This document shows positions 13,743 to 16,292 of a DNA stretch of 16,292 nucleotides, piece by piece (the stretch's first letter is position 1; every line of letters begins with the position of its first letter). Where the stretch lies: NCBI GenBank assembly GCA_937886325.1, contig CALABV010000056.1:1-16292 (forward strand), read 5' to 3'. The DNA comes from an uncultured Geobacter sp. Lineage in GTDB: Bacteria; Desulfobacterota; Desulfuromonadia; Geobacterales; Geobacteraceae. Below the pieces are notes generated by a model, which saw nothing but the letters and a program-made list of their open reading frames with translations, was not told the DNA's origin and ran no database searches. Both the position numbers and the translations under genes were made by a program.

Positions 13743-13771
13743 TTGCCAGTTTGCCGGGAAAATGCTATGAC
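13743..13771 (+). promoter_or_regulatory. Putative promoter of the sigma-54 response regulator gene
   Basis: TTGCCA (13743-13748) and TATGAC (13766-13771) are 17 bp apart, giving a start near 13778 and a leader of about 19 nt. This supports the ATG at 13797, because the upstream ATG at 13767 lies within the -10. I see nothing identifiable between the preceding terminator and this element (13552-13742). Confidence 0.5.
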
Positions 13772-13796
13772 TAGAACAATTTCATATGAGGTGCAC

Positions 13797-15164
13797 ATGA
13801 AAGAACGAGCGAAAATTCTATTGGTCGAAGATGAAGATCTCAGCCGAGATTCTCTTACCCGCCTTTTAAAGATGGCTGCGTTCAATGTAAAGGGGGCTGC
13901 ATCAGGGAAAATTGCGCTTTCACTGCTCTCACACGAAGAGTTCGACATTATCATCACGGACCTCTTCCTTCCTGATAGTAATGGAATTGATATCCTGAAG
14001 CAGGCAAAAGAGTTTTCACCATACACAGAAGTGATCCTCATCACCGGGCATGCCTCTGCCGAAACTGCTGTGAAGGCAATGAAAGAAGGCGCCTTCGACT
14101 ACATTACGAAACCCCTCAACTTTGATGAACTTTCCATCATCATTACTAAAGCCCTTGAAAAACGGCAACTCCTCACGGAAAACGTCTACCTCAAAAAACA
14201 GTTGAACAATAAATTCGGCTTTGCAAACATTATCGGCAACTCTCCCCCCATGCAGAAGCTCTTTTCCCGTATGAAACGAATTGCCGGCACCGATTCAACC
14301 GTTCTTGTTCTCGGTGAATCAGGGACCGGCAAAGAACTGGTCGCCAAGGCAATTCACTACAATAGTCATCGAAAGGATAGACCCTTTGTTCCGGTGAACT
14401 GTTCTGCAATTCCTGAAACCCTTCTTGAAAGTGAGTTGTTCGGCCATGTTAAGGGTTCATTTACCGGCGCCATCCGAGACAAAGCAGGAAAATTCGAATC
14501 CGCAACGACAGGAACTATTTTTCTCGATGAAATCGGAACCATGCCAATGCATCTTCAAACGAAGCTTCTCCGGGTACTTCAGGAGCAGGAAGTGGAGCGT
14601 ATCGGATCTTCGCGGACAATTCAGCTTGATGTGCGAGTGATTTCAGCAACGAATCTTAATCTGGAAGAGGAGGTGAAGAAGGGTACTTTTCGGGAAGATC
14701 TTTTTTATAGGCTCAATGTTATTCCTATCATACTACCTCCTCTCCGCGAGAGAAAAGAAGATATCCTTGCACTCGTCAAACACTTCATAGAAAAAAACTG
14801 CACTGACATGAAACGCCCCTTAATGTCCATCTCAAATGAGGCGTTGGAGATGCTGGAAACTTACAGATGGCCAGGAAATGTTAGAGAGCTTGAAAATATG
14901 GTTGAACGAATTGTCACCTTGACTGATGGTGATCGCATCATGGCACATGATATTCCTTCACACATTCGGGAAGAAGTACAGACAAAAGTGACTGAACGAG
15001 GGGTTGATTTGGTACGTACAGTTAATGAGATCGAAAAAAAAATGATATGCGATGCCTTGTCATTGACTAACGGTGTCAAGGCCAAAGCTGCTGCAATGCT
15101 TAAGCTTAACAGAACCACACTTGTTGAAAAAATGAGACGTTTAGGTATTGACAGCTCACACTGA
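13797..15164 (+). CDS. NtrC-family sigma-54-dependent response regulator (REC-AAA+-Fis)
   Basis: A two-component activator that uses ATP to open sigma-54 RNA polymerase promoters. With the start at 13797 it has 455 residues. The receiver domain (about 6-120) has acidic residues EDED at 11-14, phospho-acceptor Asp55 (ITDLFLPD), Thr83 and Lys105. The AAA+ domain (about 143-372) has Walker A GESGTGKE (173-180), the sigma-54 contact loop as GSFTGA (220-225) rather than the standard GAFTGA, Walker B IFLDEIG (241-247), FREDLFYRLNV (298-308) and WPGNVREL (358-365). The Fis-type helix-turn-helix (412-452) ends LNRTTLVEKMRRLGI, the form seen in FlrC/FleQ-like flagellar regulators. GAGG at 13788-13791 sets the start. 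No histidine kinase lies beside it, so its signal is unknown. Confidence 0.93.
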   Translation: MKERAKILLVEDEDLSRDSLTRLLKMAAFNVKGAASGKIALSLLSHEEFDIIITDLFLPDSNGIDILKQAKEFSPYTEVILITGHASAETAVKAMKEGAFDYITKPLNFDELSIIITKALEKRQLLTENVYLKKQLNNKFGFANIIGNSPPMQKLFSRMKRIAGTDSTVLVLGESGTGKELVAKAIHYNSHRKDRPFVPVNCSAIPETLLESELFGHVKGSFTGAIRDKAGKFESATTGTIFLDEIGTMPMHLQTKLLRVLQEQEVERIGSSRTIQLDVRVISATNLNLEEEVKKGTFREDLFYRLNVIPIILPPLRERKEDILALVKHFIEKNCTDMKRPLMSISNEALEMLETYRWPGNVRELENMVERIVTLTDGDRIMAHDIPSHIREEVQTKVTERGVDLVRTVNEIEKKMICDALSLTNGVKAKAAAMLKLNRTTLVEKMRRLGIDSSH

Positions 15165-15243
15165 TACAATTGATCAATGCTATTAATTTTCCACCATTAT
15201 TTCTTATACTTTCCGCTAAAATACAATCCTCGTCGAAAAACCT

Positions 15244-15264
15244 TTTGTTCATTCACTGAACAAA
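15244..15264. repeat. Perfect 8-bp inverted repeat upstream of sppA
   Basis: TTTGTTCA (15244-15251) and TGAACAAA (15257-15264) are separated by TTCAC. It stands 80 bp after the regulator stop and 74 bp before the sppA start, in a 173-bp AT-rich gap. It could be an operator for sppA or a weak terminator for the regulator gene. I found no convincing sigma-70 or sigma-54 promoter in this gap. Confidence 0.5.
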
Positions 15265-15337
15265 TTACTTCTTTAATATTCCATCCTTTTATCATAAATA
15301 ATCACGGTTGTAGCAAATTGTCATCGAGGTTTATCAT

Positions 15338-16225
15338 ATGAAAATTCAATCCTTATCACGCTTTTTTGGAATCAGCTTCGGTATTCTTGCTCTATTTGTA
15401 GTCTCTATTCTAAGCGCAAAATTGTTGATCGGGGACAACTTTTCCCTTGATTTCGGTCAAGCGATTGGAGTTGTCGAAGTTAAAGGTTTGATTGTTGATT
15501 CAAACGACTATATCCTCCAACTACATAGCTTTAGAGACAACAAAAGAGTTAAAGCAGTTGTTCTTAGAATCGACTCACCGGGAGGTGTCGTCGGACCAAC
15601 GCAAGAAATTTGTGAAGAAGTAAAAAAGTTTGTTCAACAAAAACCTATCGTTGTTTCCATGGGTTCTGTTGCCGCTTCAGGTGGGTATTACATTGCGGCG
15701 CCCTCCAGTCTCATTTTTGCCAACCCCGGAACGGTCACAGGGAGTATAGGAGTACTTATGAAGCTCTCAAATGTTCAGGGGCTTATGGGAAAAGTCGGCC
15801 TTAAATCTTTTGTTATAAAGAGTGGCACATTTAAAGACAGCGGCTCGCCTCTACGACCAATGTCAAAAGAAGACAGACTGCTTTTTCAGGATTTAATTAA
15901 CAGCATGCACGGCCAATTTGTTTCAGCAGTATCTGAGGGTCGAAGGATCCCCGTTGAGGAAGTGAGAAAAATTGCGGATGGAAGGATATTTTCAGGCGAA
16001 CAGGCCTTGAAGAATAAACTGGTTGATCGGCTTGGAAATTTCCAGGATGCTGTCGCTGCAGCTGCAAAATTGTCCGGAATTAAAGAAAAAGTGCCTAAAC
16101 TCATCTATCCTCCTAAGAAAAAAACAACACTCCTCGATTTTCTTATTGAAGGCGCCAGCAATCGAATCTCGGATAAATTAAAATCAGAAACCGGCATAAG
16201 TGTTAGGTATGAAATTTCTGAGTAA
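15338..16225 (+). CDS. sppA: Signal peptide peptidase SppA, short form
   Basis: A membrane-anchored serine protease that degrades cleaved signal peptides. The 295 residues begin with a membrane anchor (about 9-30), followed by the S49/ClpP-like fold: VLRIDSPGGVV (75-85), the catalytic serine Ser114 in GSVAASGGYY, GTVTGSIGV (131-139), and the general-base Lys166 in KSGTFKDSGS. The 52-residue Ser-Lys spacing equals that of Bacillus SppA (Ser147/Lys199). It has one protease domain, so it is the half-size octamer-forming type and not the double-length E. coli form. The start has GAGG at 15326-15329. It is probably monocistronic, with its terminator directly after. Coding sequence is visibly more AT-rich than the genes on the left side of the window. 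Confidence 0.93.
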   Translation: MKIQSLSRFFGISFGILALFVVSILSAKLLIGDNFSLDFGQAIGVVEVKGLIVDSNDYILQLHSFRDNKRVKAVVLRIDSPGGVVGPTQEICEEVKKFVQQKPIVVSMGSVAASGGYYIAAPSSLIFANPGTVTGSIGVLMKLSNVQGLMGKVGLKSFVIKSGTFKDSGSPLRPMSKEDRLLFQDLINSMHGQFVSAVSEGRRIPVEEVRKIADGRIFSGEQALKNKLVDRLGNFQDAVAAAAKLSGIKEKVPKLIYPPKKKTTLLDFLIEGASNRISDKLKSETGISVRYEISE

Positions 16226-16240
16226 ATATCTCCGGACGCA

Positions 16241-16276
16241 CAAAAGCCCCGCACCAAGGGAGGTACGGGGCTTTTG
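16241..16276 (+). terminator. Intrinsic terminator after sppA
   Basis: CAAAAGCCCCG (16241-16251) pairs with CGGGGCTTTTG (16266-16276). An inner ACC/GGT extends the stem after one mismatch, leaving an AAGGGA loop. The T run lies in the 3' arm. Nothing can be assigned in the last 16 bases of the window. Confidence 0.88.
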
Positions 16277-16292
16277 AAGAATAATCCCGGCG

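Noticed and set aside
14941..14946. TGGCAC as a sigma-54 promoter half-site
   Set aside because: The matching TTGC element is missing at the required spacing and it lies inside the regulator coding sequence.

Overview
The window looks like a metagenome-assembled contig from a Gram-negative bacterium related to the Desulfuromonadia/Geobacter group. This is inferred from a Geobacter-type GEMM-I riboswitch variant, a sigma-54 response regulator, a full-length pyruvate carboxylase next to a SurA/PpiC-type chaperone, and a SpoIID/LytB-queA pair in a non-sporulating-type gene set. No 16S gene or other taxonomic marker is present, so the assignment is tentative. The left end is not genomic: bases 1-47 are Illumina P7/index/read-2 adapter, followed by a perfect 32-bp fold-back that truncates queA.

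Layout. On the minus strand, a SpoIID/LytB-family glycan-cleaving protein and (truncated) queA share a near-consensus promoter at 1562-1590. Divergently, an OppD/OppF-type ABC ATPase pair (1720-3659) overlaps by 4 bp and has no permease or binding-protein gene beside it. A small ArsR-family repressor (3759-4076) has a promoter whose -10 overlaps an AT-rich inverted repeat.

The centre of interest is 4165-7635 (minus): a promoter, a cyclic-dinucleotide GEMM-I riboswitch with an intrinsic terminator, and one 1089-residue protein. The aptamer aligns without gaps to the ligand-binding half of Vibrio Vc2 and carries A, not G, at the specificity position (Vc2 G20). That is the hallmark of Geobacter riboswitches that sense 3',3'-cGAMP rather than c-di-GMP. 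The terminator uses the same bases as the aptamer P1 helix, so ligand should turn expression on. The protein has two homologous ~95-118-residue end domains (ungapped alignment, shared CxAxxC motif). Between them lies a coiled coil built of 22 tandem units, 21 of exactly 25 residues and one of 20, followed by an acidic linker. I recognise no named family; it could be a riboswitch-controlled structural or scaffold protein.

The right half holds ordinary single-gene units: a 68-residue zinc-ribbon protein, an exported lysine-rich protein, and pyruvate carboxylase (minus). The last two converge on back-to-back terminators. Beyond them are a secreted SurA/PrsA-type parvulin chaperone, a REC-AAA+-Fis sigma-54 activator, and a short-form SppA signal-peptide peptidase ending in a clear terminator. 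SpoIID, the parvulin protein and SppA all act at or beyond the inner membrane.
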